From Branchiostoma floridae (lineage: Eukaryota; Chordata; Leptocardii; Amphioxiformes; Branchiostomatidae), in contig NC_049989.1 of assembly GCF_000003815.2 (NCBI RefSeq), positions 14,696,502 through 14,760,501 of the forward strand: a stretch of DNA of 64,000 nucleotides. Reading direction: 5' to 3'. Within the stretch, counting starts at the first letter, position 1, and each line of letters starts with the position of its first letter. The notes beneath the pieces were generated by a model. The model ran no database searches. It was not told where the DNA came from and worked only from the letters and a program-made list of their open reading frames with translations. The translations under genes were made by a program, and so were the position numbers. This document shows positions 22,601-34,840 of this stretch, piece after piece.

Positions 22601-25600
22601 CTTGGAATTCCAATTTTAAAGGAGCACAATGATACATAAAAATATTCTCCTATCAAACTTATTTACAAACCCAAACAAACAATAAATGTAAACTTAATTA
22701 TCATCAAATATAGTTCTAGGTCTTAGGGAGGGAATATAGCTCTGGATTGTTGTAGGCAGTTTTTGTGGCATGTTGTAATTGTCTTTCTAGCACTGCTTTT
22801 TTTTTAGATAGCGAAAGGAGAAAAAAGCACACCACTATATAAATACGCAACAGACTTAGACGTAAGGTCTCCCGCGTCATTTGACAAATGAGGCCTTTAG
22901 GCGCCCAAACAGGCACAGTCAGCGGCCATCTTTAGAAGAGTAACTATAATCTCTTTGCATTATAAAATAACATGTACAGACATATTGGAGCTATTTGATT
23001 CTCTTACTCTTAGTGATGACAGGAATATTTCGTCACTATCCTTCCTTTCATTAGAAGAAGATCTTCCCATCCCCGCTCAAAGTTTTATTGGAATAGCCTT
23101 TAAATAGAAGACTTAGTTAAACATTTACTGTTGCCATGTTAAAAGATAAACATAACAGGGTCAGATCTGGGGAAGGGGTGGTACCACCTAACACTGTCCA
23201 AGGTCCATTTAAAAACATCAGAACTGCTGTGAAAGTCTTGAAACTGGTTGTGCCTTAAAACTGAGAGAATCTTGGGCATAGTTTTAAAGATTGTTTCTTC
23301 AAGGTAGATTTCTTCATGGGGAAGGTATTGCATTGGATTGAGGGAAGGGTAATTGCAGAGTATGAACTGTTTTTGGCATCGAAACGGAACCTGTTTGGTA
23401 AGTGTGCACTAGGAGTTGTACTAGTACTTCCTTCCTTGTGCCTATACAATATGGGCTTTGGATTATTGGGTATTTAGTCAAAGTAAAACTAATATGTACG
23501 TCATGCATTTTTACAAGGCTCACTTCAGTGGTTTCATGGTTTGTGTATTGAGTATTAAAATGTACATTTGTATACACAGATGGGAAGTTGCTCTTACTGT
23601 TATTGGCCAAATCCTCAGTTTTAGTTCCTAGAATTTCTCGAAGTTGCCTTATGTAATTTTGTAAAAGTGTCCCCCATGTTATACAGTTTTTGTCATTTTA
23701 GGTTGTGGTGAAATGTAGTATAGTTTGGATTGATAGAGGAAAAGCTTAAGAAAGTTTACATAGCATTGAGGTCTCACAATTCTCTTATATTTTCTTCCCA
23801 GATCGATTACGGGCAACGAGACACAGCTCCCTGGGGACAGAGACTGGAGACCCCCTCCCACCCCCACCCCCTCCCCCTCCACATGATGGGAAAGATTTCA
23901 ATGGTAAAGTACTTTCAACCATAAGTCTTTAAATTTTGGGATGTTTACAGTCGTTTTACGTTCGCAGTGTTTTCATGCACAAGATTTCATTAGGCAGAGT
24001 TTCAGTCTAAAAGATAGTTATCATATAGTAGTTTCAACCAAAAGTCTTTAAATTTTGGAATCATGTTAACAGTGGTTTTATGTTACTTTGCAATGTTTTT
24101 CCATAGGGCACATACAGTTTCAGTCTAAGTTTTGGTTTTATCACTTGATTATCAATATACAAACTATATGCAAGTGTTCAGTAGTTTGTAAATTCCAGTA
24201 AGAACTCATTTATTCAGCAGCTACATGTACTTCATACATTCCTCCACCATCCAGGCTTCCTATATCAAAATGTGATCTTTAACATTTAGTCTGACGTTTG
24301 ATGTATCATTCCACCCTTCATTCCCCGTGCAGGTCCGATGCCCCCGTTGCCGCCCGTCCATGAAAACGGCGGGTATCACCACGGTGACGGGCTGGGGGCA
24401 GCTGGAGGGGCCTTCAGGGATGATGATGCCATGTTTAAGGAGAGACTGAAGCACATGGGGAAATGTAAGTCCCAGATAGTACATTCTTTTTCAGTAAAAC
24501 TTTCAAATGGTACAGTTTTAACTTAGTGTTGTACTGACACCTTGCAGGTTTCGAAATACTTTTTCTGCATACCTGCACTGGTGCATGTAACATTGAAAAT
24601 TATCTGCACCAGACAAATTTTACTTGCACCACTATGAATGTAGGAAGTATGGATCATACTAAAATTGTTCAGGAACCATTGCCATTTTTTCTTTTAAACT
24701 TTATTAGGTGATAACAGTCAATGCAGCTAATAACAATCCATATACATGTACACCCATATAACCCAGTATATGGAGCAGTGCAGGTTATATTTGTAGGTGC
24801 AGGAAGGCACTAGAAATACCTACACCTACAAAGCTGCAATTTTACATGCTTTAACCTGCATATGCAAGTGGTATTTTGAGCCCTGCACCTTGTTACTTTA
24901 CTACAAATGTAGGTCTTACTTGACCATCCATTTCTGCACTATCAAAGGCAACATTCAAGTCTTGTAACAATTGCTCAGTCAGTCATGTGGGATGTGTGTT
25001 GCAAGGAATGCTGGCATTTCCCCCTTTCTTCACTACAATAATACAAAATCTTTGTTTTCCTCCAATCCTACCAACTATAAATGGATGCCTGTATACATTG
25101 TATGTTTTGCATTATGTTTTGCATGCAATTTGTTCTCATATCTTTTGTGCTAAGACTATGGTACTAGATGAATATTGAACTTCAATAATTGTTATTCTTA
25201 CAATTTGTTTTAGAGTTAACATGTTTGAAACATTAAAAAAATGTACTAGATGCTATAGGTTGTAATGGTGACACTAATACATAACTGCCTTTCATATACA
25301 GCCACAAGAAAGAAGTTCAATGAGCTGGCTAGGAAATTCTCAAGGAGAGGAAGACCCAGTGGAAAACAACTGTATCCTTTTCTGCTTTACACATTCATGA
25401 CTATTGTGCATGCTACCAGCCCTAGTACCTATAGATCTAAATGTCTTTTGAAGGAGTGTAGTAATTGAGTAGTTTCAGCTTCTCTTTTCCTTAACCTCCT
25501 CCCAGACTAAGTAACTCTTCAGCACCCTCAACAGCCAATTTGTTAGAGGAGGAAGAGTATTTAGACGGTAGGTACATCACCTTACACAACTGTGGCATTC

Positions 25601-27476
25601 TCACTCTTAGTCTACCGTTTAGCAACCAAAGTCGGATTCGTAGAAGGTGTAGAAGAATGTGTTTTTCCTGTTTGAAATTCATTGAGAAATCTGTGATATT
25701 TTGGTCACTCAACAGTGCTTGTACATAGTATTGTGCAAGAAACTGCTTTATGTAGAGGGAGACATTGATGTTGAATTAAAATGCATTACACTTAATGGTA
25801 CTACAGCCAACAGAAACGCACTGTCAGTATTCACTTTTAGATATTAGACTTTTGTGATAGTTGTTTATACAAAGATATGCTCAAACTTTTTTTTGCACAT
25901 GTCCATTTTTGTACATATGTATAATGTGTAAGAAACTGAAGTCAATGTTTCGTATCTCCTGTACTATGTAGATCATGATGAACATCACAGGGAGAGACAT
26001 GAGAGGGAAAGAGAGCGACCATTTATAGAGCCCCTGGTAGGTACCAGAAAATTAGCCACTACCCTATAACAATGGTGTTTATTCCATGTACAGACTAGTA
26101 GTAGTTCTTAAAACATTGTTCTAGTTAGAAGACTGAAATCAAAATGCCATCTAGTAAAGCTACGGTGTATTTCAGGTTGATTTATGATAATGATGGCAGG
26201 TTTTAAACTGACCTCTAACATGTGACCTTTGCCCCATCAGCCTGGTTCAGGAGCAGCGTATGTTCGTCGACAGCACATGATCAGGAAATATGGGAAGGTT
26301 TTACAGGTCCCCAAACAACAGGAGTACACAGTTTAGGTAGACTTGAGTAAGATTTTTTACCACAGGGTTGGCTCTGGACATAGACTCACATATAAATGTA
26401 GCAACAGCGGGAAACAAGGGCTTTTTAGCACCTAGCGCAGAAATGTTTTGAACAGCCACGCCAGGGGCGTTGGTAGATTAACTTTCCTAGAAAGGTGTAG
26501 CATGCTGAGGTGTATGCGGCAACTAACATTGCACTGCGATTACAGAAAGAAATGGGTTGCTTTGGTGTAGGTAAGCTTGTAGTAGTGGGTGTACAGTCTC
26601 TCTAAAATCACTGTAGTAATAGCCTAACGGGTAGGGTACTTGCAGTTTGATTCCCTAACTGCATGAGTCTTCCAAAAGACTTTAATAAATGGTAATTATT
26701 TAATATCTGGGCCACGGTAAGGTAATGTTCAATTCGGGAGTTCTGGACCTGGTGATAGCTTGCAGTATCACATGGGGTTCTACCTGTATCACATGTACAT
26801 GGGCTTCCATCAAATGAATTGAATGCACCCTGCACCTGCTGGGTGCGGCATGGTTGAAAGTCAAATACCAGTTTCAGATTCATTGTTGGAATTGCTGTTG
26901 TTACAACTTTTTGTTTAAGGATACCAAATGTTCTGAGCTTCTGTCACATTTCGCATTGAAATGTGTGTTTTCTCTTGTATGACATAAATAAAATGCAACA
27001 CAGTGTACTGTATGACCCTCGGTCCCAGCCTTTCCACGGACAGCCTTCCGGCCTGCGGTTGGGCTGATACGTGCACCTTGGGGGATACGGAGTACAACGT
27101 GTCGTATTCTATATACGCTGCTTCTCTGCGTAGTACTCAGCACTTGAGGGAAAAAGAATGGAAGTGGAACACACAGTGCTACCACTGGACCCTGCTGTAT
27201 TATCATCTTTGCTTGCACACCCGTGTGGCCCAAGGGCTAACAAGGCGGTGATGGGCACCTCCCTATGGTGTGGAAAGAACTAAAAATTTCTCAGCCATGA
27301 CATAGTTTTACTGACCTTTAACCTTTGCCCTTTAGCCCGGAGCAGGGGCGGCAGCAGTACACAGACAACAGCTGATGAGACAGAAATACGGGCTCACCGG
27401 TGGCAGTAACCATGGAAACACAGAACCAATCGTGTTCTACCAAGAGGACGACCACTTCCAGATGAAGGAGTGGTGA
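16676..27476 (+). CDS. CUEDC1: CUE domain-containing protein 1 (spliced, 10 coding exons)
   Basis: CUE domains bind ubiquitin; CUEDC1 is a conserved animal adaptor of poorly defined role. Exons read by eye: 16676-17035, 19710-19895, 20714-20866, 22239-22377, 23802-23903, 24333-24464, 25302-25371, 25506-25567, 25972-26036, then 27336-27476 (or 26241-26336). All joins keep frame, giving 469 aa or, with the other end, 454; vertebrate CUEDC1 is about 386. The CUE domain (about residues 56-99) has the MFP motif (68-70) and the LL pair (95-96). Family blocks follow in order: SDDEPPPVYTP, RNWNPPLLGQLPDDFLR, YLEDERIALFLQNEEF, FKERLKHMGKS and STANLL. The N-terminus is basic and Ser/Arg-rich. A proline run (23802-23903) and a His/Arg/Glu-rich stretch before the end are extra relative to vertebrates. 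The start ATG (ATAATATGGCG) opens the frame containing the CUE domain. Confidence 0.93.
17061..18319. mobile_element. 1.26-kb element with 20-base perfect TIRs in CUEDC1 intron 1
   Basis: TTACTCTCACCTCTCAAATA (17071-17090) is matched by its exact complement at 18294-18313, with weaker matching further out. Just inside the left end are four GTACCCCC(T/C) units (17091-17176). Just inside the right end is a 24-base perfect palindrome centred on GTACCGGTAC (18274-18297). It starts only about 25 bases after the CUEDC1 exon 1 donor. No transposase was seen. A 30-codon frame with a strong start context (AACATGGCGG, 17654) lies inside. Confidence 0.65.
17091..17176 (+). repeat. Tandem AGTACCCCCTGGAATAAA repeat
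   Basis: There are four copies of AGTACCCCC(T/C) joined by GGAATAAA or a longer linker. It lies at the left end of the 17061-18319 element. Confidence 0.8.
18320..19389. other. CUEDC1 intron 1, unremarkable
   Basis: No exon or complete element was recognised. A stretch near 18410-18460 (TTGTTGTGTAC, GGATAAACACTTTAAT) has a diverged relative near 50735-50780. Confidence 0.4.
19390..19644 (+). repeat. Minisatellite of 33/30-bp units, eight copies
   Basis: Units begin CACTTCCACTCAAAT and end CCTTGTGATCCAAAA. The order of lengths is 33, 33, 30, 33, 33, 30, 33, 30, i.e. a higher-order period of 96 bases. Every unit length is a multiple of three, so long frames stay open on both strands (for example an HFHSNNPCDPK repeat). 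These are intronic shadows rather than genes. Confidence 0.95.
20019..20186 (-). repeat. tRNA-derived SINE, copy 3 (body only)
   Basis: Read on the minus strand it carries the family body (CACCTGAGT ... GTTAAATGGAGGTC-type ... CCCACCACATTTAATGGG). The tRNA-like head is not recognisable. It lies in CUEDC1 intron 2. Confidence 0.6.
20546..20622. repeat. Short hAT-like MITE relic
   Basis: GGGTTTGAAAATATG and GTATTTCGAGCACTG face each other, as in the CAGGGCTCGAAAT family, across about 40 bases of ATGCAAGTG words. Confidence 0.35.
21980..22245 (+). repeat. Three diverged tandem units ending at the exon 4 acceptor
   Basis: Units start near 21980, 22076 and 22188 with G(A/G)TGTTTT(C/A/G)CTGACATTGT and end with an acceptor-like TAG|GCTCAT, CAG|GCTCGT and TAG|GCTCAT. 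Only the third leads into the open CUEDC1 exon (22239). The first two lead into stops. Confidence 0.7.
24543..24888. mobile_element. hAT-like MITE, CAGGGCTCGAAAT family, copy 3
   Basis: TGCAGGTTTCGAAATACTTT at the left faces AGTGGTATTTTGAGCCCTGCA at the right. TGCACC and ACCTGCA words fill both subterminal parts. It lies in the intron after CUEDC1 exon 6. Confidence 0.55.
26241..26336 (+). CDS. CUEDC1: Alternative last coding exon of CUEDC1 (proximal)
   Basis: After acceptor GCCCCATCAG the exon encodes PGSGAAYVRRQHMIRKYGK, a short tail and a TAG at 26334. It follows the phase-0 donor at 26036, like the exon at 27336-27476. The first 19 residues match that exon's PGAGAAAVHRQQLMRQKYG closely, so the two are tandem duplicates used as mutually exclusive ends. 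An AATAAA lies at 26987-26992 and could end this form. It is also possible that a donor at CAG|GTCC or TAG|GTAG lets this exon be spliced onward, but its own stop makes a terminal role simpler. Confidence 0.75.
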   Translation, partial: PGSGAAYVRRQHMIRKYGKVLQVPKQQEYTV

Positions 27477-29720
27477 AGACGTGGCATAGCTAATAATAAT
27501 TGTAGCCATAACCCTGTATATATATTATAAGGATTCCCGTATACTAGACTTGCATATACATGTATGGCTGTCGTGTCCTCAAGCAGTCAACTAAGATATT
27601 TGGCATTGAAAACAGGATACAATATCTGGAAAAGCTTACAGTACTTTCTATTCAGAACCCTCTAATGCTGGTTATGTACACGGAAATTGATAATCAAATC
27701 CAAATTTCTTGCCAACGATTGTGTGCTACAGTTAGCAACTTGGCAAGATTTTAGACATTTTGGGTCTTGCAGGCAAACAGTTTGGCATTTTTTCCATACT
27801 GGCCGATCCGTATACCACCAGTATCTATATTAACCAGGATAGATTTGAAATCTGCCAAAACAAAACAGTCTTGCCAAAATTTTACCTTGTATACAGTATG
27901 TGCTGCAAGTGAATCATTAATGTATGTAACATACATTCGCATAATTCCACCAGGTGCCATTGTACCGCCACCTCAAAAAACGTTGTTATAGAGGCCCTCT
28001 CAAGATTGTATTCAACACGTAATATCTGAATTGTATTACATTTAGGATATTTAACATTCGGTGTTCAAGACAATCTTGGGAAGACCTCTATACTAACCTT
28101 TTTTTGAGGTGGCAGTGTTATGGTACCTGGTGGAATTATGATAGTCGATGTTAAGTGGCCGACCATAGAATTGTACAGTCACTCTGGTTGAAATGCACAA
28201 CAAGACACAGGCTATATGTCTATGACATATTTTAAAGAGAGCGTATTCATGTGCGGTAATATTGGAATGGTTTCGAATTTAATCCTCTGTATCAATTAAG
28301 AATACGAAATTTTACCAAGCAGTCAAGTTCTTCTCATTTGTCAAATCTGTTTCTTTATTTGCATAATATATGATAATATTATACTATGCCACAATGCATG
28401 TATATGTACATGTATGCATAAGAGTGGTGTATGAAGGTTAGAAAGAGGAGTTAAAGGTGTCTTGTTATTTTAATATCTTGTTATGCCTGTACAGATGCTA
28501 GTACTTTATCCCAGCCCCTACAAATCCTGTATAAGAATTAACATGTTGTTGATTTTGATGTAAATGGAATGTTTGAATGTTTAACGTGTACTTACACAAA
28601 GAGCAACATGTACCACGTATGCCTGATAACCTATTCATGTACATGTATTAAGTCCAGGATATAAACCCTGTGTTATTTCATTGTACAATACTCCAGAATA
28701 TATTTATTCCATTTTTTGTGTCCTTTCATAGGTGTAAATTTTGTGTTCATGGAATGTTTGATTGATTGGTAACGTTAGATTTATCTATAGTGTAGACATG
28801 CAATGGGCAAGGGAACTGTTGTAGGAAGTGTAACGTGCTGGGCCATAATGCTTGGATAACATGGAAAGAAAAAAAAAACATAAAATCATGGTGAAATGTT
28901 TTCAGTACTAACAAACTTGGAGTCTGATCATTTAGAAAAGACTTTGAAGAGTTTCAAATGGAAAGAGAGAAGCTATATGAATTTACAGAAATATAAATAT
29001 GTATGTAGATATAATGGGTTTTCTAGCTTGTGTTGCCCTACTTGTGCTGGCATACTATATTGCTGGCACTTGCCCCCCTCCCCCTTCCTCCGGCATAAAA
29101 TGTTTTTCAAATCTCAGAAGAACAAGCTAAAATATAGCATACAAACCTGTGGCTATGTGAGAGTGCCTAACAAATTTTCTAGTATGTATTTCTGATATAT
29201 AACTTAACGAAGGCAGTCCCTGAGCAAGGTAGTATTATGTTGGAAAATATTTTAAGGGGGAGGGGGGCAACCTGGCACAGTTTCTAGCAGTGATGTGGGC
29301 CACACACAGTGATTAAATATGGCATGTGTTCCTTCATCCCCTTCTCATTATACCCTTTGGTGCCAAACTATAAGTGTCTACCTGAAAAGGTGTCAACGTC
29401 CAACAATATCCAACTTTTCAGTCAAGTAAATTGTGGAATTATGGATAAGAAAATGGAAAAACATTATGTCCTTATTTTACTCTCATAAGATGTTTTCAAC
29501 AGCTGAATGTGCACCTGTGGAAAGAATATTAGTTATGCTTTAATCATCGAATACTATAAATTGTTAAGAAATTTAGATGATTTTCTGATTCAGAAGTATC
29601 AGTAATATTTTCATTAGCCCCCCACAACATACATAAAGGTATGTCCTGCAGCAAAACTAATTGTAAATATTTAACAGGGTATAAGAGACACAAATAAAGC
29701 GACTAGATATTCCTGGATTT
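27477..29720 (+). other. CUEDC1: Probable CUEDC1 3' UTR
   Basis: No further coding was seen after the TGA at 27474-27476. The first good AATAAA downstream is at 29693-29698. The interval contains the hairpin element at 27940-28140. Its extent is inferred from the polyadenylation signal only. Confidence 0.35.
27940..28140. mobile_element. 201-bp hairpin MITE with ~75-base TIRs
   Basis: CATAATTCCACCAGGTGCCA at the left and its near complement at 28120-28140 begin arms of about 75 bases. These continue through CCACCTCAAAAAA and AGAGG(C/T)CCTC. It probably lies within the CUEDC1 3' UTR, so a transcript would form a long hairpin. Confidence 0.8.
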
Positions 29721-32539
29721 GGCAAGACGTTTATCTGTGCTTCCTGCATTTAAGTTACTTTTATTTCTATGCTGAATAGCAGTTACTCTTGAAAGCAACT
29801 CAATATGATTTGGAAATCGTCAGATGTTTCATGTAATTCATTGTGTAGCATTCACTACTATGGCTTATCAACTGGAGGTCTAACCTTCATTGACATACAT
29901 TTAGTACTTCTACTGTCACCCTCTTGCAATGCATAACAAGGTATTGGCTTTGTTATACAGCTTAAAGTTGTGTCGAAACGGCTTTGGACGATCTACAAAA
30001 TTTAGAGAGAACTTGCCAAGCATCTTTCAGCAAGCAATGTTCATACAGGCAGTGAGACTTGAACTTGAAGTACATTACCTGGACACCCGATACCAAATCT
30101 TGATGTAGAATTTCATCCATAGAAACAAGGCAATGTGGACACACACACACACAGAAAAGAAATTGTTCACCTCTGAGGAAATACAGTATACTAAGCACAT
30201 TTCCGAATTGAAATTCCTCCAATATGATGTAACTGTTGTCATTGGAATCATTAGATAAACACAAGAGCACAATGGACCAATCCTTGAAGTGGACATAGCA
30301 TGTTGCACCAATACAGCCAAGTGAAATTGTCGGTGGTACAATGTACCAATTAAGGTAAAAAAGAAACTAATTATAATTACACAGTGTAATTGTAGATTGG
30401 GGAATGATCATATGCATTCATTGATGTCAGTTTAATTGACTCTGTGTGAATCTTTTTAAATGGAAACTTTACTGGAGGTCAACTGTGAGGTGGCTCTTGT
30501 TTAAGTGTGGGAGTGGGTAAGGGGGCATTAATATTAGGGTGTATGTTCAAGTGCATTATACAAGTCCATATGAGTTGTGTATTCACGTTCTTTTGGTTTA
30601 CAAATGGGAAGAAGCTGTAGTTTTTCTTTCAATTTTACTGTGCAGCCTGGTTATTGTACAAAAAGAATGACTTTTCAGCTGCAAAATTTTACGGAAACCA
30701 GAAAATGCAAATATGTAGCTCATACAGACTTAAATGTACATGTACACACCAGTGTGACTGCCTCCTAAACTATTGTAACAACTTGACAAAATGTACATTT
30801 ATGTGCTCTAGGGAGGAAGTATGTGTCAGATCAGCCAAATTGGTTGATTATCGTCTTGTATGCACTGTAAAGGGGAATCTGATACCTTTGAAATCAGCAA
30901 AGTAGTTGCCAGGGGTTTTCTGCCAAATTGAGACTTGCCTTTTCTCAGAGGGTGCTTTGAAATTAGTATGTAAATAGGAAGGATCAGTGTTGCGTAGGTG
31001 TGGGAATGATGCAAAATGTACGTCAAAGGATCGCAGATGTCGTGTTTTGTAAGAAGTTCCTCCCAGGAAAATTGCTTGTCTTAAACATTATTGCTGTATT
31101 CTCTCAGCAGCTATTTTGGATGAAGAAAGAATATGAGTCTTTCTTCCAGGCAATGCTTTAAGGTTTTCTTGAAGACAATGTAGAAAGTTGGTGTACTATT
31201 GTGACACAATGTATCCATCACTGATATCTGATCTTCACTTTCTTTTTTCATAGCTCTGACAACAAGAAGGCAGCATAACAAGTATAGAATGTGACTTTTT
31301 GTCTGACATAATATCTTTGAGGAAGCTTTAAGGAAATGACAATGGATTCTTTTCAGTGATGGATAATAGTGGAATGTTAATGGCTTTTAGAAACTGATCT
31401 ATGTTGACAATTGTCTGAGGTATTCCAATATGGCATAACAATGCTATTTTGTAGATGGGTTTTCATGGCAGCCATTTTGAGAGACTTGTATAAAAGACTA
31501 CTGTCGAATGGGGAAAGACTAAAATGATGAAGGTGTGGACTGCAAAAGGAATTTACATGGTGAGAACAAGGGAAGAAATGACTTTCCCGCAAAAATGTTG
31601 CCTGGAAAAAGGAAAAATAACAAAACTGCTGAAAATTGCCTCTGTCTATAATTACATATACTATTCTAGATCATTTCAGGAATGATACCTTCCATTTTCA
31701 GTACAATAGAGTACAGCTTATTGTTGTTCTTCCAACAGTCTTGCCATGAATGAGTAAATAGCTAATTTGCATATTCGTGACGAATGGTCATTGTATGTAC
31801 AGGAGTGAAGTTTGTAGTTGTAAGTATAAGGCTCGAATTTTGTGATACATAATTGGATTGTTGTCTGGCATTTTAACAGACACAGCATTTAACATTAATA
31901 AGGATTGTAAAAAGAAAATGTAATGCAATACATTCAAGTTCTGTCCAGCTACAATGTTTCTTGTAAGTCTTGTGTTTTATGTGGTTATGTGCTGCATTAT
32001 CCACAATACCATAAAGACATTGAGTTTGATATGAGCTAGCCATGGCAAATTGATATTAATACACCTTGCAAATTTATTATGTTTTTACTTGCTGATTTCT
32101 ATTTTTTTTATTATTACCTTAATTGTTTTTGCCCAGTTTCTTCTTCCTGTTTATTTCTTTCCTTTCAAACAAATACGCCTGGACCAAACAGCTGTCACCA
32201 TGTAGCAAGTGGTAGGACAGGGCTGTAAGGGCTGGTCGGTAAATATATATACATGTACATGTAATGCTGATTATGAATGAGTTTGAGTAAAGAAGAACAG
32301 AACATGTGAAGGTAAACTTTTTGCATTTGTTACCTTTCTTGTTCAAATTTCCTTTTGTTTTACCTTTTTGTTGTGTCATTTTTAGATTAATTTCTTGAAT
32401 TTTAGTAATTTTATTGTGTTGTTATTTTATTATATTTCATGTCTCGTCTTTATTATTTGTTTTACCTTAAGTGTGGCTGATACTTCTCTCCAGCCGACCC
32501 CTTTCTTTTGAAGTGGACCGTTCTCCACACCCCCTAGAG
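29721..32539. other. Intergenic AT-rich stretch
   Basis: No exon, RNA gene or complete element was recognised; there is a short CA run near 30137-30151. Confidence 0.4.
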
Positions 32540-32660
32540 AAATTGATGTTTGGTTCATTCCAAGATGGCTGCCCTCCTGAGATAGGTTGGCCGTTGGCGT
32601 CTGCTAGTCGCTGTTCAAAGGTTACAAAACGGTGCAGTGATATATGTTCCATCATAGAAG
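32540..32660 (+). promoter_or_regulatory. Candidate non-coding first exon/TSS of PRXL2A
   Basis: A YY1-type start-site motif, CCAAGATGGCTGCC, at about 32560-32573 creates a six-codon upstream frame. A consensus donor, CATAGAAG|GTGAGA, ends the candidate exon at 32660. It could splice to the acceptor at 35088. Inference from motifs only. Confidence 0.35.
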
Positions 32661-33188
32661 GTGAGAAAAATCTATCCCTGTGATATTTCAAACACTTTGC
32701 CATCGGTGGTAGTCAGTTATTCTTATTTTATTAGGTGTACGGGTACCTTACATGACCCAACTGTCTTGGGTTTAATACAACCGAACATAATTTGTATAGC
32801 CTTTGTGAATTATGGAGGCCAACGTCCGTAAGGGTGTTCGCGCTGTATTTTATTATGTCGTAGACATCATTGGAAATACTGCATAGGGCTCAAAGATGTC
32901 TCTTATATTCGGAGCGAGATGGATAATGCAAACTTGGTAGCAAGGGCAGAGAGGATGATTGACAAAAATTCTGTTACATTGCAAAATTATATTCTAGGAC
33001 ACTTGTAATCTCAGAATATGCTTTACACCTGTCTTGGCGGGGGGGGGGGGTGCTGGGTTTTACTTAGAGTACATGACACTTACATTCTACACTATTCAGT
33101 TCTAACGTTAACGTTACATCTAACTACATGGACATTGGATAAAGATGACAGTTGCAATGCATAATGCCATCACACTTGCTGTAACATA

Positions 33189-33390
33189 CTGTAAAATGTG
33201 AAAATTTTCACGGTGGTTTAATGTTTGCAGTTTTGCTGTAACCACTTCTCTGCAAATTTAGAATAAGGTGAAACTGTTTTTTTGTCTTCTGCCAGGCTTC
33301 TTCCAACCACAAACTATACAAAAACCAAAGCAAATAACATTTTCTCGCTAACATAAAATTAAATCCCCACGACCTTAAAGGCATTTACAG
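33189..33390. mobile_element. MITE, TACTGTAAAT family, copy 2
   Basis: It is bounded by TA (33187-33188 and 33391-33392), with CTGTAAAAT at the left and GCATTTACAG at the right. Family words such as GGTGGTTTAATGTTTGCAG lie inside. Confidence 0.6.
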
Positions 33391-34348
33391 TATTCTTGTA
33401 ATCTTGTCTGTTTGGCTTGGTTAACTCATAATTAATTGTTCATAGAGGATGGGAAGTAGGAGAAAAACATAGCTCAATGAATTCCAGTATTATGATAAGC
33501 TTCAAATGATGTTATTTTTCCAACGTCAAGCAAATCAGCAATCCATCACTTAGAATTGCCAAAAAGCAGTAATACTCAAGCAGCTGGATATAAGTTTGGA
33601 AATGGTCAGACATTTCAGATAGTATCCGCTATCTTTCGTTAGTGACACTAAATACGGGATGCTACCAGAAATGTCTTGACTGTTTCCAAAATCATGTCCA
33701 GTTCCATGTCAAAATTCTTGATATAACCACTTGCCATAAGCATAATAATGTTTAATTCAAGCAGATCCCATGACTAAGGTAGCTAAACGATATTTACTTA
33801 AACATACCCAGAGATGAAAAGCAACAAAGGCTTGATTTTCATGGAAATGCCGTCTTGACGTCTTCTTCAGAGGCAAATTTGTCCAGTGGTCCCGTTGTCT
33901 TTGTGCCAAGGTAAACAAAACTACAGGAGTCTTTAGTAGGTCTCCATGGTAACAATGGTTGCCGAGACAGAAATTTCCTGGCTTAAAAGAAGTACAAACT
34001 AACCGTGTCCTAGCAACAGTTGGAGTCACGGCATCGTACAGAAAGTTCAAATAAATTAGACTATTTAGTAATCCTGCACTGTGTGGTTTGCCTCACGTTT
34101 TTATCCAAGCAGTTACACTCATAGAACAAGCTTTTTCAAGGTAATGTTACATTGAGTACGCTCTTAGTCTTAACACTGGAACATTTCTATATGTTGAGTA
34201 TGTCATTTCTCAATGCTTAATTGGTATTCTTTGGCAAGATTTTTTTTAAGCATTGTAAACTACTGTAAGACATTATCTGCTCATAATTGTGCTCCAAACA
34301 AGTCATGAAGTCCTTTAAATTTGTTACCAACATTTATCTTCATCTTAG

Positions 34349-34564
34349 TTAACGCTAGTTCACCTTTATCCGTGGGGTGACCTTTATTCGTTGTCTTTAA
34401 AAACAGCACATTTAGGAGTATTAAGTCTGCTGACAGTGGTTTCAAATTTGCAATATTTTCAAAATGTTCCCATTTGAAACTGCCGTCGACTTTATATCCC
34501 TAAATACGTTTTCTATACAAACAACGAATATAGGTTACCCTAGGATAAAGGTGAACCAGCGTTA
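34349..34564. mobile_element. MITE, TTAACGCTAGTTCACC family, copy 1
   Basis: TTAACGCTAGTTCACCTTTA faces TAAAGGTGAACCAGCGTTA. The interior includes CAAATTTGCAATATTTT and GTCGACTTTATATCCCT, which are shared with the copies at 54087-54278 and 61147-61316. Confidence 0.75.
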
Positions 34565-34840
34565 CATACAGTTTACATATACATGTAGAACTGGCAATGC
34601 AGTATTGCTCTCTTGGGTTGTTAAATTTTTCAAATTTAATGTTTCTCCGGTATGGAAAATCACAATACTTAAAGGCAATCCTAATTGTATTATTATAATA
34701 GTATAATCATTATTGACCAGGTTCAAAAACCAAGCAGATGTAGGGTGTATTTTTCCTTGCACACAACAATATAATGGACAGGTATAGTCACCAGGTGTGC
34801 GAGTAGCTTGATACAAAGTAGTCACAGATAGATTGATATA

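Noticed and set aside
26900-27251. Overlapping 80-110 codon frames on both strands between the two CUEDC1 last exons
   Set aside because: No motif or splice support, and an AATAAA falls inside; treated as intron or 3' UTR.
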